A stretch of DNA of 64,000 nt from assembly GCF_025264685.1 (NCBI RefSeq), contig NZ_CP073721.1, forward strand, positions 5,261,001-5,325,000, in the 5' to 3' direction. Under the pieces are notes generated by a model, which had not been told where the DNA came from, did no database searches, and saw only the letters and a list, made by a program, of their open reading frames with translations. This DNA comes from Dactylosporangium roseum (GTDB lineage: Bacteria; Actinomycetota; Actinomycetes; Mycobacteriales; Micromonosporaceae). Positions 16,702-28,538 of this stretch are shown here, piece after piece. Made by a program: the position numbers and the translations under genes. The stretch's first letter is position 1. Every line of letters starts with the position of its first letter.

Positions 16702-17364
16702 ATGGTATTGGACGCGCGATCCGGGGGACGGGTGTCGGGGGCGACCGTCGTCTACGACACCCTCCGGGACCGGATCATGAGCCAGGCGCTCGCGCCCGGC
16801 GTGCGGCTCAACGAGATCGAGCTTGCCGCCTCGCTCTCGGTGAGCCGCACGCCGCTGCGGGAGGCCCTGCGCATGCTGCTCTCCGAGGGACTGGTCAACC
16901 AGCTTCCCACCGGTGGCATGGTGGTCGCACCGCTGGATCCGCAGGACATGCGCGAGCTGTACGTGGTGCGTGCCGCGCTGGAAGGCGTCGTGGCGCGGGA
17001 GGCCTGCCCGCGGCTGACCGAGGAGCACCTCGCCGCGCTCGACGCGATCATCGATCAGATGAGCCGGCTGCTCGACTATCCGGGCGAAATGCTCCGGCTC
17101 GGTCAGCAGTTCCACACCCTGCTGCTCGTGGCCTCCGACAACCGTCGCTGCGAGCAGTTGCTCCGCCAACTCCACAGCCACCTCAACCGGTACCAGACGA
17201 TCACCGCCTCCATCGAGCCCCGCCGGCATGAGGCCTATGCCGAGCACCAGGCGATCCTGGAGGCGCTCCGCGCCCGCGACGCCGACGCCGCCGAGGCGCG
17301 GATGCGGAGACACATCATGGCGGCGTATACCGAAGCACGCTCGGCGCACCCCGGGGAGTCGTGA
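16702..17364 (+). CDS. GntR-family regulator (FCD domain)
   Basis: 220 residues from this start. N-terminal winged helix (VYDTLRDRIMSQALAPGVRLNEIE, with recognition helix VSRTPLREALRML) and a C-terminal FCD ligand domain (metal-binding pattern around RAALEGVVAREA, QQFHTLLL and EHQAILEALRARD). FCD proteins respond to organic acids. An ATG at 16633 would add 23 residues but overlaps the proposed operator; GGAGGA at 16695-16700 supports ATG 16702 or, with better spacing, TTG 16708. Its end is only 10 bases from the convergent prpF stop. Likely represses the aconitase/rraA promoters and itself. Confidence 0.9.
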   Translation: MVLDARSGGRVSGATVVYDTLRDRIMSQALAPGVRLNEIELAASLSVSRTPLREALRMLLSEGLVNQLPTGGMVVAPLDPQDMRELYVVRAALEGVVAREACPRLTEEHLAALDAIIDQMSRLLDYPGEMLRLGQQFHTLLLVASDNRRCEQLLRQLHSHLNRYQTITASIEPRRHEAYAEHQAILEALRARDADAAEARMRRHIMAAYTEARSAHPGES

Positions 17365-17374
17365 CGCTGCGAGC

Positions 17375-18523
17375 CTACGCGCGGTACCGCTCCTGCGGTG
17401 ACGGCACGGCGACGTGTCCGTGCATCAGCCGGCGGGCCGTGCGCAGCAGCGCCGCGCTGACCGGGTGCACCGCACCGTCGCGTTGCTCCATCACCGCGTC
17501 GGCCACGACGACCCCGGACGGGTTGGCCAGCCGCAGCGGCCCGGTCACACCGCCGGCGATCGTCCACGGCAGGGTGCCCGGCACGCGGGCGGCCACGGCC
17601 AGGCACAGCGCTCCGGTGACCGTCACCGCCCGATGCGTGCGCTCCATCGACAGCATCCGCACGCCGAGGTCGTGGGCCGCCGGCTCGATCCGTTCGCCGG
17701 CGAGCGTCCGGAACGCGTCCGGCGGCGATATGACCGCCACCTTCGGGTTGGCCAGCGGCACGGCCTCCGGCGTCGCGCCGAGCCCCATGAGCACACCGCC
17801 TGCCCGGCGGATCCGGTCGAGCAGCGCCATGGCCCCGGTGTCGTCGTCGAGCTCCTGCGGTTGCTCGACACCCCGCAGGCCGACGTCCCGGGCCGCGACG
17901 ATGACGACCGGGTTGGCCGCGTCGACCAGCGACGCGCGGATCACGTCGGCGCCGACGCGCAGTTCGTCGACCGGACGCCCGGTCGGCAGCAGCCCGGCGG
18001 TACGCGAACCGGCCGGGTCGAGGAAGTCCAGCCGCACCGGGGCTCCCGTGCCCGCCACCCCCGGCACCACCAGGTCGCCCCGCACCACGGCACGCCCGTG
18101 CCGTACCGGGAACCGGGCGTGGATGATCTTGCCGGTGTTGGTGTTGTGGATGCGTACGAGCGCCTCGCCGTCCGGCCTCGGGCACAGGCCCTCGTCGACG
18201 GCGAACGGCCCCACCGCCGAGGACAGGTTGCCGCAGTTCGCCCCGTAGTCGACCACCGGCGCGTCGACCGCCACCTGGGCGAAGGTGTAGTCGATGTCGG
18301 CGTCGGCGCGGGTCGGCGGGCCGATGACGGCCGCCTTGGAGAGCGAGGAGATCCCCCCACCCATGCCGTCCAGTTGGCGCCCGTACGGGTCGGGGCTGCC
18401 CAGCGCGCCGAGCAGCAGCGCGTCGCGCGCCGCCGGGTCGGCCGGGAGGTCACGCTCGTGGAAGAAGAGGCCCTTGCTGGTGCCGCCGCGCATGAAGACG
18501 GCCGGCACGAACATCTGGCTCAC
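17375..18523 (-). CDS. prpF: PrpF/4-oxalomesaconate tautomerase-family isomerase
   Basis: 382 residues, full-length PrpF family. Starts MFVPAVFMRGGTSKGLFF after three extra residues; GMGGGISSLSKAAV and YGANCGNLSSAVGPFA carry the conserved Lys and Cys of the diaminopimelate-epimerase-like fold. Members move double bonds in unsaturated tricarboxylates: AcnD-type 2-methylaconitate to 2-methyl-cis-aconitate, aconitate isomers, or 4-oxalomesaconate tautomers. GTG 18523 chosen because GGAGGAGG lies 5-6 bases upstream; ATG 18514 is too far from it. The aconitase gene ends 86 bases upstream on the same strand, so they form one operon. Confidence 0.9.
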   Translation of the reverse strand: MSQMFVPAVFMRGGTSKGLFFHERDLPADPAARDALLLGALGSPDPYGRQLDGMGGGISSLSKAAVIGPPTRADADIDYTFAQVAVDAPVVDYGANCGNLSSAVGPFAVDEGLCPRPDGEALVRIHNTNTGKIIHARFPVRHGRAVVRGDLVVPGVAGTGAPVRLDFLDPAGSRTAGLLPTGRPVDELRVGADVIRASLVDAANPVVIVAARDVGLRGVEQPQELDDDTGAMALLDRIRRAGGVLMGLGATPEAVPLANPKVAVISPPDAFRTLAGERIEPAAHDLGVRMLSMERTHRAVTVTGALCLAVAARVPGTLPWTIAGGVTGPLRLANPSGVVVADAVMEQRDGAVHPVSAALLRTARRLMHGHVAVPSPQERYRA

Positions 18524-18608
18524 GCTGCCTCCTCCGCTCCGCTCCCCCGACCGCGCGAGCCGCAACTGAACCCATGGTGAGCGGCCCCTCCGCTACGCTC
18601 CGGACCGC

Positions 18609-21266
<2,658 letters not shown>

Positions 21267-21310
21267 GCGGACTCCTGCTTGTGCTCGGGCGGCGTGGGTC
21301 GCTAGCCTGT

Positions 21311-21324
21311 CATACATGTATACA
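21311..21324. promoter_or_regulatory. Proposed GntR operator between aconitase and rraA
   Basis: CATACATGTATACA, centred on the palindrome ATACATGTAT (21312-21321), lies in the 61 bases between the divergent starts at 21266 and 21328. TATACA (21319-21324) also resembles a -10 box for the rightward gene, so a bound repressor would block it. It shares 12 of 14 bases with the gntR leader site. Confidence 0.65.
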
Positions 21325-21327
21325 AAA

Positions 21328-21816
21328 ATGCAAGCGGCATTCGCGGCGGGCACCGCGGGAACGGCCGACCTGGTCGACGAGATCGGCGACGAGGTGCGCT
21401 CGTGCGACGTGCAGTTCACGCAGTACGGCGGGGTGCGCCGGTTCTTCGGGCCGGTCCGGACGATCCGCTGTCACCAGGACAACGCGCTGGTGAAGCAGGT
21501 GCTCTCGACGCCCGGAGACCGGGGCGTCCTGGTCGTGGACGGGGGCGGTTCCCTCCACACCGCCCTGGTGGGCGACGTCATCGCCGGTCTCGGTGTGCGG
21601 AACGGCTGGGCCGGGCTGGTCCTGCACGGCGCGGTCCGCGACACCGAGGCCTTGGCCGCACTGCCGCTGGGCATCAAGGCCCTCGGCACCAACCCCCGCA
21701 AGAGCGGCAAGACGGCGGCGGGCGAGACCGACGTCCCGGTGACCTTCGGCGGCGTCGTCTTCTCCCCCGGTGACACGCTGTACAGCGACCCCGACGGCAT
21801 CGTGCTGGTCCGCTGA
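21328..21816 (+). CDS. RraA-like aldolase / oxaloacetate decarboxylase family protein
   Basis: 162 residues of the RraA/HMG-CHA aldolase fold: STADLVDE-like start (GTADLVDEIGDEV), GVLVVDGGGSLHTALVGDVIA and GLVLHGAVRDTEAL, where the Arg-Asp pair and the G-x-x-x-A segment belong to the metal/pyruvate site. Class II pyruvate aldolases of this group split 4-hydroxy-4-methyl-2-oxoglutarate or 4-carboxy-4-hydroxy-2-oxoadipate and also decarboxylate oxaloacetate; structural RraA relatives instead bind RNase E. Context with aconitase and prpF favours the metabolic role. No ribosome site precedes either this ATG or the in-frame ATG at 21316; a -10-like TATACA just upstream suggests a leaderless transcript. 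Confidence 0.82.
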   Translation: MQAAFAAGTAGTADLVDEIGDEVRSCDVQFTQYGGVRRFFGPVRTIRCHQDNALVKQVLSTPGDRGVLVVDGGGSLHTALVGDVIAGLGVRNGWAGLVLHGAVRDTEALAALPLGIKALGTNPRKSGKTAAGETDVPVTFGGVVFSPGDTLYSDPDGIVLVR

Positions 21817-21829
21817 GCCGCACCGACCG

Positions 21830-23011
21830 ATGCCCGTCCCGAACCGAGCCCAACAGCACCTGCTGCTCGTACACACCATCCTGGTGCAGGCGGTCACGTT
21901 CATGCTGCGCCCCGCCGCCACGTACCAGGCCCTCGACCTCGCCGTGCCGGCCACCTGGCTCGGCGTCCTGGGCGCCAGCTTCGCCGTCGCGCCGCTCCTC
22001 CTCGCGGTGCCTTCCGGCCAGGCCGTCGACCGGTTCGGCGAACGACGTGTCGTGCTGGTCGGCTCCGTGCTGCTCGGCGCGGCCGGTGTCGGCTTCGCCC
22101 TGTTCAGCGACTCGGTCGCCGGGCTGGTGCTGGCCAGCATGGTCCTCGGCACCGGCCACCTGTGCTCGGTCGTCGGGCAACAGGCGCTGGTCGCGAACCG
22201 CACGCCGGCGCACCGGTACGACGTGGCCTTCGGTCACTACACCTTCGCCGCGTCGCTGGGGCAGGCGCTCGGCCCGGGCCTCATCGTGGCGTTCGGCGGC
22301 GCACGGCCCATCCCCGACACCCGCGCCGTCTTCATCGGCGCCATCGCCCTGACCCTGCCGCTGCTGGCCACCGCGGCGGTCCTGCGGCCGTCGCACCACC
22401 ACCGGGCGGCCGGCGAGCGCGCCCCAGCCGGGTTCCGCGACCTGCTCCGGCTGGACGGCCTGGTGCGGGCCCTCGCCGTGAGCTGTGTCGTCCTCGCCGC
22501 CGTCGACATCACCGTCGTGTACCTGCCGGCGCTGGGCGCGGAACGCGGCATCGCCGCCGGGTTCATCGGCACGTTGCTCGCGCTGCGCGCCGCCGCGTCC
22601 ATGACGTCCCGGCTGTTCCTGGGCCGGCTGACCGACGCCATCGGCCGGCGATGGCTGCTCATCGGCACCGTCGCCCTCGCCGCCGTCGGCCTCGGGCTGC
22701 TCCTGCTGCCCATGCCGCTGTGGTTGATGGCCGTCGTCGTCATCGCGGCGGGCCTGGGGCTCGGCGCCGGTCAACCGCTGACCATGTCCTTCCTCGCCGA
22801 GTCGGCCTCGCCCGGCCTGCGCGGCCGAGCCATGTCGCTGCGCCTGACCGGCAATCGGCTCGGCCAGGTCCTCATTCCCAGCGTCGCCGGCCTCGTCTCG
22901 GCCGGAGCCGGCGCGGCCGGCGTCCTCGCGTTCACCGCCGCCGGCCTCGCGATGGCCGCCGTCACGGCTCGCGGCCTGCACCGCTCACCACCCACGACCG
23001 GCAGGCCATGA
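21830..23011 (+). CDS. MFS transporter
   Basis: 393 residues, 12 predicted transmembrane helices. The loop 2-3 signature is GQAVDRFGERRVVL and its repeat in the second half is GRLTDAIGRRWLLIG, both typical of major facilitator drug/metabolite transporters. It begins 14 bases after the rraA stop and is probably co-transcribed from the GntR-controlled promoter, so it may export an intermediate or import a related acid. Substrate cannot be read from the sequence. Confidence 0.88.
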   Translation: MPVPNRAQQHLLLVHTILVQAVTFMLRPAATYQALDLAVPATWLGVLGASFAVAPLLLAVPSGQAVDRFGERRVVLVGSVLLGAAGVGFALFSDSVAGLVLASMVLGTGHLCSVVGQQALVANRTPAHRYDVAFGHYTFAASLGQALGPGLIVAFGGARPIPDTRAVFIGAIALTLPLLATAAVLRPSHHHRAAGERAPAGFRDLLRLDGLVRALAVSCVVLAAVDITVVYLPALGAERGIAAGFIGTLLALRAAASMTSRLFLGRLTDAIGRRWLLIGTVALAAVGLGLLLLPMPLWLMAVVVIAAGLGLGAGQPLTMSFLAESASPGLRGRAMSLRLTGNRLGQVLIPSVAGLVSAGAGAAGVLAFTAAGLAMAAVTARGLHRSPPTTGRP

Positions 23012-23398
23012 CCGCGCCGAAACCGGCCGTGAGCACAATGCACAAAATCTTCAGAACATCAGTTATGCGCAAAACGAAGAAAAGGCTAGGAGCCGTCCAC
23101 CGGGCTCCCTACCCTCCTGCGTACACCCGAAACAACAATCCGAATCCGCCGGGTAACACGAGGAGCCCGAATTGGCTATTCTGGCAATTCGTGTCGAAAT
23201 GCCACGACCGCGCACCCGGCCGGTCACGGAGACAGTCGCACCGGCGCCCGCGGCCGAACAGGCCACCGCCGCGCCGGCGGCCGCATCGGACCCCAGCGGC
23301 GCATTCCTCGACTTCCGCTGACAGGACAGCCGCGGAACGCCCGCCGTCTTGTCGCAGCGTCACATTCCGAACGTTGTCCTGGTCCGGGAAGGAAATAG
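23012..23398. other. Intergenic region before the second tctC
   Basis: 387 bases, noticeably less GC-rich at 23030-23210 than the coding DNA around it. The interrupted dyad GAATTG...CAATTC near 23168-23190 could be part of a promoter or operator. Short frames on both strands show no family motifs. It probably carries the promoter for the second tctC. Confidence 0.4.
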
Positions 23399-24403
23399 TT
23401 GGCGGAGCGGAGATGGCTCCGGGTCGCGGCCGCTGCGGCGGTCCTGGCCCTGGGCCCGGTCATTTCGGCGTGCGACGCGAGTGCGGACAGCGATGCCTCG
23501 GCTGCTCACGCCGGGCCGGTCAACGGCCTGAGGATCCTGGTGCCCAACAACCCGGGCAGCGGCTACGACACCACCGCGCGCACGGCGGCCAAAGTCATGC
23601 AGGACGCCGGTCTGGCGCGGGATGTGTCGGTCTTCAACGTCGCCGGCGCCGGCGGCACCGTGGGCCTGCGGCGCGTGGCCGACGCGAAGGGCGACGAGAA
23701 CCTGCTCATGCAGATGGGGCTCGGCGTCGTCGGTGCTGTCTACACCAACAAGTCCAAGGTGACGCTCACGGACACCACGCCCATCGCCCGCCTCATCGAA
23801 GAAGTCGAAGCGGTGGTGGTGCCGAAGGATTCGCCCTACAACACCTTGCAGGACCTGGTGACGGCCTGGAAGGCGGATCCTGGGAAGGTCCCGGTCGGTG
23901 GCGCGTCGGCGCCGGGTGGCCCGGATCATCTGATGCCGATGCTACTGGCGAAGGCGGTGGGCGTGGCGCCGAAGAGCGTCAAGTTCGTCAGCTACGGCGG
24001 TGGTGGCGAGCTCCGGGCCGCGGTCCTCGGCAAGGAGGTGGCCTTCGCGGCCACGGGCATCGGTGAGGTCGCCGAGCAGGCCAAGGTGGGTGAGGTGAAG
24101 ATCCTCGCGGTGACCAGCGCGCAACGGGTCGCCGGCGTCCACGCGCCGACCCTCAAGGAGCTGGGCGTGGACCTGGTCTTCGCGAACTGGCGCGGGCTCG
24201 TCGCGACATCGGGCCTGTCCGCCGAGAAGCGGCAGCAGCTCGTCGACCTCGTCACGAAGATGCACGACTCCGCGGAATGGAAGGTGGCGCTGGCGGCGAA
24301 GGGCTGGACCGACGCGTTCGTGGCGGGCGACCCGTTCACCACGTTCCTGACGAGCGAAAACGACCGAGTCGCCAAGGTGCTGAAGGAGTTGGGGCTCGGG
24401 TGA
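23399..24403 (+). CDS. Second TctC-type substrate-binding lipoprotein
   Basis: 334 residues, alignable along its whole length with the TctC at 13030-14037 (shared VPNxPGSGYDTTARTA, AGAGGTVGL, MQMGLGVVGAVYTNKSK, and the C-terminal KGWTDAFVAGD). Lipobox is around VISACD (Cys ~24). The start is TTG at 23399, supported by AAGGAA 7 bases upstream and by the parallel with the leader of the first copy (CCGGAAGGAAA versus CCGGGAAGGAAA). It has no adjacent tctA/tctB; it could feed the TctBA of the first cluster with a different substrate or act as an extracellular sensor. A recent tandem-type duplication is the simplest origin. Confidence 0.9.
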   Translation: MAERRWLRVAAAAAVLALGPVISACDASADSDASAAHAGPVNGLRILVPNNPGSGYDTTARTAAKVMQDAGLARDVSVFNVAGAGGTVGLRRVADAKGDENLLMQMGLGVVGAVYTNKSKVTLTDTTPIARLIEEVEAVVVPKDSPYNTLQDLVTAWKADPGKVPVGGASAPGGPDHLMPMLLAKAVGVAPKSVKFVSYGGGGELRAAVLGKEVAFAATGIGEVAEQAKVGEVKILAVTSAQRVAGVHAPTLKELGVDLVFANWRGLVATSGLSAEKRQQLVDLVTKMHDSAEWKVALAAKGWTDAFVAGDPFTTFLTSENDRVAKVLKELGLG

Positions 24404-24483
24404 ACTCGGACATCGTCCGGCGGGGACAGCACCGCACCGAGTCGAGGACAGCCCCTCTCCCTCATGATGGACGGAGCACTTTC

Positions 24484-25338
24484 ATGATCGGCTCAATGCA
24501 GCCAACCCGCCGTGGCGTCGCGATCGCCGACAGAAATGTCGTCACGGCCGCCACGGCACAGCTTGCCCGGCAGGAGCGGCGTCGCCGGGTCATGAATCGG
24601 GTGGCGCAGCTCACCGCCCTCGCCATGCTGATCGGCGGGTGGCAACTCGCCGGAATGTACTGGCTTGACCCATTCCTCTACAGCATGCCTACCGCGGTGT
24701 GGGAGCGGTTGGTCGAATGGTTCAGCGTCGGCACGCCGATCGGCTCCATTTGGGAACAGATCTTGACCTCCCTGCGAGAATCCGGTGTCGGGTTCGGTCT
24801 GGGCGCGACCGCCGGCGTCTTGTTCGGCATCCTGGTCGGTGTCAGTCGCGTGCTTTCCGACTTTCTCGGCCCCTTGATTCGGGCTGCCAACATCGTTCCC
24901 AGCATCGTGCTCGTCACCTTGTTCTTCATCTGGTTCGAGCTCGGCACATCCTCAAAGGTGGCGACCGTGATCGCCATGGTCTTCTTCGCCACCTTTTTCG
25001 CGACGTTCAGCGGAATCCGAGACGTCGACGTGCGGATGATCCAGGAGGCCGAACTGTTCGGGGTGAGCGCCGCCGCTCGCGTCACGACCGTCATCGTGCC
25101 GCTCGCCGCCACCCGAATCGTCGCGGGACTGCGGTCGGCCGCCGAGCTTGCCTGGATCGGAGCGATCATGGCGGAGTTCATCGGCGGACGGAAGGGACTG
25201 GGGTTGCTCGTCCGCTACGGCGAGGCGACGTTCGACGCGACCGGCATCCTCGCCGGAATGATCGTGATCACCGCGATAGCGGTCGCCGGTAAGGCCATCC
25301 TGACGAGCATCGAACGATCGCTGGTCTCGTCGCGCTGA
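24484..25338 (+). CDS. ABC transporter permease (SsuC/TauC type)
   Basis: 284 residues, six or so transmembrane segments, binding-protein-dependent inner-membrane component. The EAA loop region reads EAELFGVSAAARVTTVIVPLAATRIVAGLRSA, a variant of the nitrate/sulfonate/taurine group. GGAG lies 8 bases before the ATG. It follows the second tctC by 80 bases on the same strand, but no ATPase and no NMT1-like receptor are present, so it is an orphan permease or uses components encoded elsewhere. Confidence 0.85.
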   Translation: MIGSMQPTRRGVAIADRNVVTAATAQLARQERRRRVMNRVAQLTALAMLIGGWQLAGMYWLDPFLYSMPTAVWERLVEWFSVGTPIGSIWEQILTSLRESGVGFGLGATAGVLFGILVGVSRVLSDFLGPLIRAANIVPSIVLVTLFFIWFELGTSSKVATVIAMVFFATFFATFSGIRDVDVRMIQEAELFGVSAAARVTTVIVPLAATRIVAGLRSAAELAWIGAIMAEFIGGRKGLGLLVRYGEATFDATGILAGMIVITAIAVAGKAILTSIERSLVSSR

Positions 25339-25380
25339 CAACGCGCCCTCGACCGAGGCGTCCGACGCCACCGACCTCGG

Positions 25381-25698
25381 GTGCGTGGGCCCGCGGCGTC
25401 GGTGGCCGCCGGTCACTCGACCGCGCGCCCGGCCGGTGAGGACGACCTCGACCGCGCGGACGGCGTCGACGGCGCCCGGAGCGCCGTGCTGCTCATGGTA
25501 ACGGGCAGCGGTGTGGTGGCCGCCTCCGTGGAGATGACCAGCTCGACGCTGAGCATCGGCGCGGTCGCGGTCCCGGCGATGGTCCTCGGCTGGATCGCCG
25601 GCGACCGGGTCAGCCGGCGGATGGACCAGACCTGGACCCGACGGGCGGTCATCGCGCTCCTCGCGGTCGGCGCGGTGCTCGCGGCGGTGACCGCTTGA
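25381..25698 (+). pseudogene. C-terminal remnant of a TauE/SafE-type membrane exporter
   Basis: The last ~65 residues form two membrane segments (GSGVVAASVEMTSSTLSIG and VLGWIAGDRVSRRMDQ...AVIALLAVGAVLAAV) that match the C-terminal end of TauE/SafE permeases, which are normally ~250 residues with 7-8 helices. The first ~35 codons (from GTG 25381) look unrelated. I read this as a 5'-deleted remnant next to the SsuC-like permease; a sulfonate-related exporter would fit such a neighbour. Confidence 0.5.
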
Positions 25699-25995
25699 GT
25701 CACCCGCGTTCCCAGGCCGTCCGCCGACGCGCTCGGTCATCCCGGCTCGCCGTCGCGGCGGTCTCCGTGGGTGGCGCGCCGGGTTCCCCGACCCGTCGAC
25801 CGAACTATCTGGGGCAAACCGCTGCCGTGTCCCTATCCCAGTCCCTATCATCGGCGTCTATTCCGCGGAATTGCCTTAGGGTGTCACACACCGTTCAGCC
25901 TTCGTCTGTCGACCGGTCGAAGCCGGGCGCCTAGCGTCCATGGACCGGCCCGCAGGTTACCGGAGCCGAATCATCGCATCTGGGAGGTCGCCCCT

Positions 25996-28281
25996 ATGTC
26001 CCGTGCGCATGTCCGGCGAGTCATCCTCGCCTTGTCCCTGCCCGCAGCCGGGTTAGCGGGCCCGTTGATCGCCGGCCCGGCGTCCGCGGATCCCGCCGGA
26101 ACGGCTCCGATCGCCGCCATCCAGGGCACGAACACCGACACGTCGCCGTACGCCAACAGGGAGGTGACGACCGAGGGCGTCGTGACCGCCACCTACACCA
26201 CCGGCGGATTCAACGGCTTCTTCCTGGAGTCCGGCGGCGCCGGGGGCAGCGAGGCGGACGACACCACGCCGGGCGCCTCCGACGCGATCTTCGTGTTCGG
26301 CTCGGGCGTGGCCGGCCAGGTCAACATCGGCGACAGCGTCCGCGTCACCGGCACCGTGCAGGAGTACCAGGGCTTGACCGAGATCGTCCGCCCGGCGGTC
26401 ACGAAGCTCGCCAACCCGCTGCCTGCCGTCGTGCCGAACGTGATCCCGTGGTCCGGCCTCACGACGGACGCCCAGAAGGAGGCGCACGAGGGCGAGCTGA
26501 TCCTGCCCCAGGGCAACTTCACCGTGTCGGACAACTACGGCACGAACCGGTACGGCTCCTTCAGCCTCGCCGCCGGTGACACGCCGCTGCGCCAGCCCAC
26601 GGACGCCGGGCCGCCCGGCAGCGCCCAGGCACAGGCCGTGGTCGCCGAGAACACCGCCCGGATGGTGACCCTGGACGACGGCGCGAGCTGGAACTACAGC
26701 GGCAACGCGTACACCGGCCAGCCACTGCCGTGGCTCACGCCCGGCAACGCCGTCAGCGTCGGCTCGAAGGTCACGTTCCACCAGCCGGTGATCCTCGAGT
26801 ACCGGTTCTCGCTGTGGAACTTCCAGCCGGTCCGGCAGGTGACGGACGCCGGCGCCGCGGTCGCGACCTTCTCCGACACCCGCGCCGGGAACCAGCGACC
26901 GGCCGCCGTCGGCGGCAACGTCCGCCTGGCCACGTTCAACGTCCAGAACTACTTCCCGACGACCGGGGAGGCGTACGTCGCCAACGGACTCGGCACCTGC
27001 ACCTACCACAACGACCGGGCCGGCAACCCCATCGCCGTGGACAGGTGCACCGGCCCCGGCAACAGCCCCGGCCCGCGCGGCGCCGCCAACGACGCCAGCT
27101 TCCGGCGGCAGCAGGCGAAGATCGTCACCGGCATCAACCGGCTCGGTGCCAGCGTCGTGTCGCTGGAGGAGGTCGAGAACTCCGCGAAGTTCGGCAAGCC
27201 TCGCGACACCGCGCTCGCCGAGCTCGTCGACGCGCTCAACGCCGCCGCCGGCTCGACGGTGTGGGCGTACGTGCCGTCGCCGACCGACGACAAGCTGCCG
27301 CCGCTCGCCGAGCAGGACGTGATCCGTACGGCATTCATCTACAGGCCGGCGGACGTCGCGCTCGTCGGCGGGTCGGTGGTGCTCACCGGTGACTCGGGCC
27401 CCGGCCAGCCGTTCTCGATCGCCCGCCAGCCGCTGGCCCAGGGCTTCAAGAAGGCGGGCACGACCGACGCCGACGCGTTCCTGGTCGTCGCCAACCACTG
27501 GAAGTCGAAGGGCAAGGGCACCCCGCTCTACGACGGCGACACCGAGAACACGTCCTCGCCGGCGGTGAACCAGGGCTGGTTCAACGCGACCCGGGTGCGC
27601 CAGGCACAGGACACGAGCGCGTTCGCCACGCAGGTGGCGGCGAGCCTGGGCACGAACCGGATCTTCCTGGTCGGCGACTTCAACGCCTACACGCAGGAGG
27701 ACCCGATGCGGGTCCTGTACGCCAACGGCTACACCGACCTCGGCGCCGCCATCGACCCCTCCGGGTCGACGTACGCCTACAACAGCCTGCTGGGCTCGCT
27801 CGACCACGTGCTGGCCAACCCGGCCGCCCGTGCGATGGTCACCGGTGCGGACGTGTGGCAGATCAACGCCCAGGAGGCGGTCGCCTACTCGTACAGCCGC
27901 TACAACTACAACGTCACCCTGCTGTTCAACGGCAGCGACCCGTTCGCGGCGGCGGACCACAACCCGGTCATCGTCGGGCTGAACGCCCCGGTGACGCCGG
28001 CCTGGAGCGCCTCGAAGGTGTACAACACCGGCGACAAGGTCGCCTACCAGGGCTCCATGTGGCAGGCGAGTTGGTGGACCCAGAACCAGGTCCCGGGTGA
28101 CCCGTACGGCCCGTGGCAGCAGATCGTGACGGCTCCCGACGGCACCGCCGTCTGGACCCCGTCGCGCATCTTCAACACCGGAGACACCGTCGTCTACCAA
28201 GGCAAGAAGTACGTCGCCCGGTGGTGGACGCGCAACCAGGCGCCGGGTGACCCGTACGGCCCGTGGAAGAGCGTCGTCTGA
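25996..28281 (+). CDS. Secreted ExeM/NucH-like nuclease with two chitin-binding-type modules
   Basis: 761 residues. Signal peptide to about residue 31 (ALSLPAAGLAGPLIAGPASA). An OB-like/lamin-tail-type region (~40-180) precedes an endonuclease/exonuclease/phosphatase domain (~310-660) with LATFNVQNYF, SLEEVEN, VVANHWKSKG, VGDFNAY and a terminal ADHNPVIVG, the metal and catalytic residues of extracellular DNases. Two repeated ~45-residue modules end the protein (YNTGDKVAYQGSMWQASWWT and FNTGDTVVYQGKKYVARWWT), each closing with PGDPYGPW; these are CBM5/12-type chitin-binding modules. GGGAGG precedes the ATG. Probably a secreted DNase anchored to chitin or other polysaccharide. Confidence 0.9.
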   Translation: MSRAHVRRVILALSLPAAGLAGPLIAGPASADPAGTAPIAAIQGTNTDTSPYANREVTTEGVVTATYTTGGFNGFFLESGGAGGSEADDTTPGASDAIFVFGSGVAGQVNIGDSVRVTGTVQEYQGLTEIVRPAVTKLANPLPAVVPNVIPWSGLTTDAQKEAHEGELILPQGNFTVSDNYGTNRYGSFSLAAGDTPLRQPTDAGPPGSAQAQAVVAENTARMVTLDDGASWNYSGNAYTGQPLPWLTPGNAVSVGSKVTFHQPVILEYRFSLWNFQPVRQVTDAGAAVATFSDTRAGNQRPAAVGGNVRLATFNVQNYFPTTGEAYVANGLGTCTYHNDRAGNPIAVDRCTGPGNSPGPRGAANDASFRRQQAKIVTGINRLGASVVSLEEVENSAKFGKPRDTALAELVDALNAAAGSTVWAYVPSPTDDKLPPLAEQDVIRTAFIYRPADVALVGGSVVLTGDSGPGQPFSIARQPLAQGFKKAGTTDADAFLVVANHWKSKGKGTPLYDGDTENTSSPAVNQGWFNATRVRQAQDTSAFATQVAASLGTNRIFLVGDFNAYTQEDPMRVLYANGYTDLGAAIDPSGSTYAYNSLLGSLDHVLANPAARAMVTGADVWQINAQEAVAYSYSRYNYNVTLLFNGSDPFAAADHNPVIVGLNAPVTPAWSASKVYNTGDKVAYQGSMWQASWWTQNQVPGDPYGPWQQIVTAPDGTAVWTPSRIFNTGDTVVYQGKKYVARWWTRNQAPGDPYGPWKSVV

Positions 28282-28300
28282 TCCGACCGCACAGCGACCC

Positions 28301-28329
28301 GGGGCCGCCCTCCACGCGAGGACGGCCCC
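28301..28329 (+). terminator. Hairpin terminator after the secreted nuclease
   Basis: An 11-bp stem (28301-28311 with 28319-28329, one G-T pair) around a 7-base loop starts 19 bases after the stop at 28281. GC-rich without a T-run. Confidence 0.75.
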
Positions 28330-28538
28330 GGCCGTAACGGCCACGCGCCCGGCGTGCCGGTTGTGGCCGGACCCGCCGCGGTGGCGAGTGTGGCGCATTT
28401 GGCTCTTCTGGCCCTTGTGGGACACCCGGGCGGTTCGGTTAGGGTTGCCATCCACGACAGTGGGACAGCCGTCTCACATTTCGGGCCAGCGTTGTCCCGT
28501 CGCGATCCGGATGCGCCGTCAGGCAACGGAGGCCAGTC

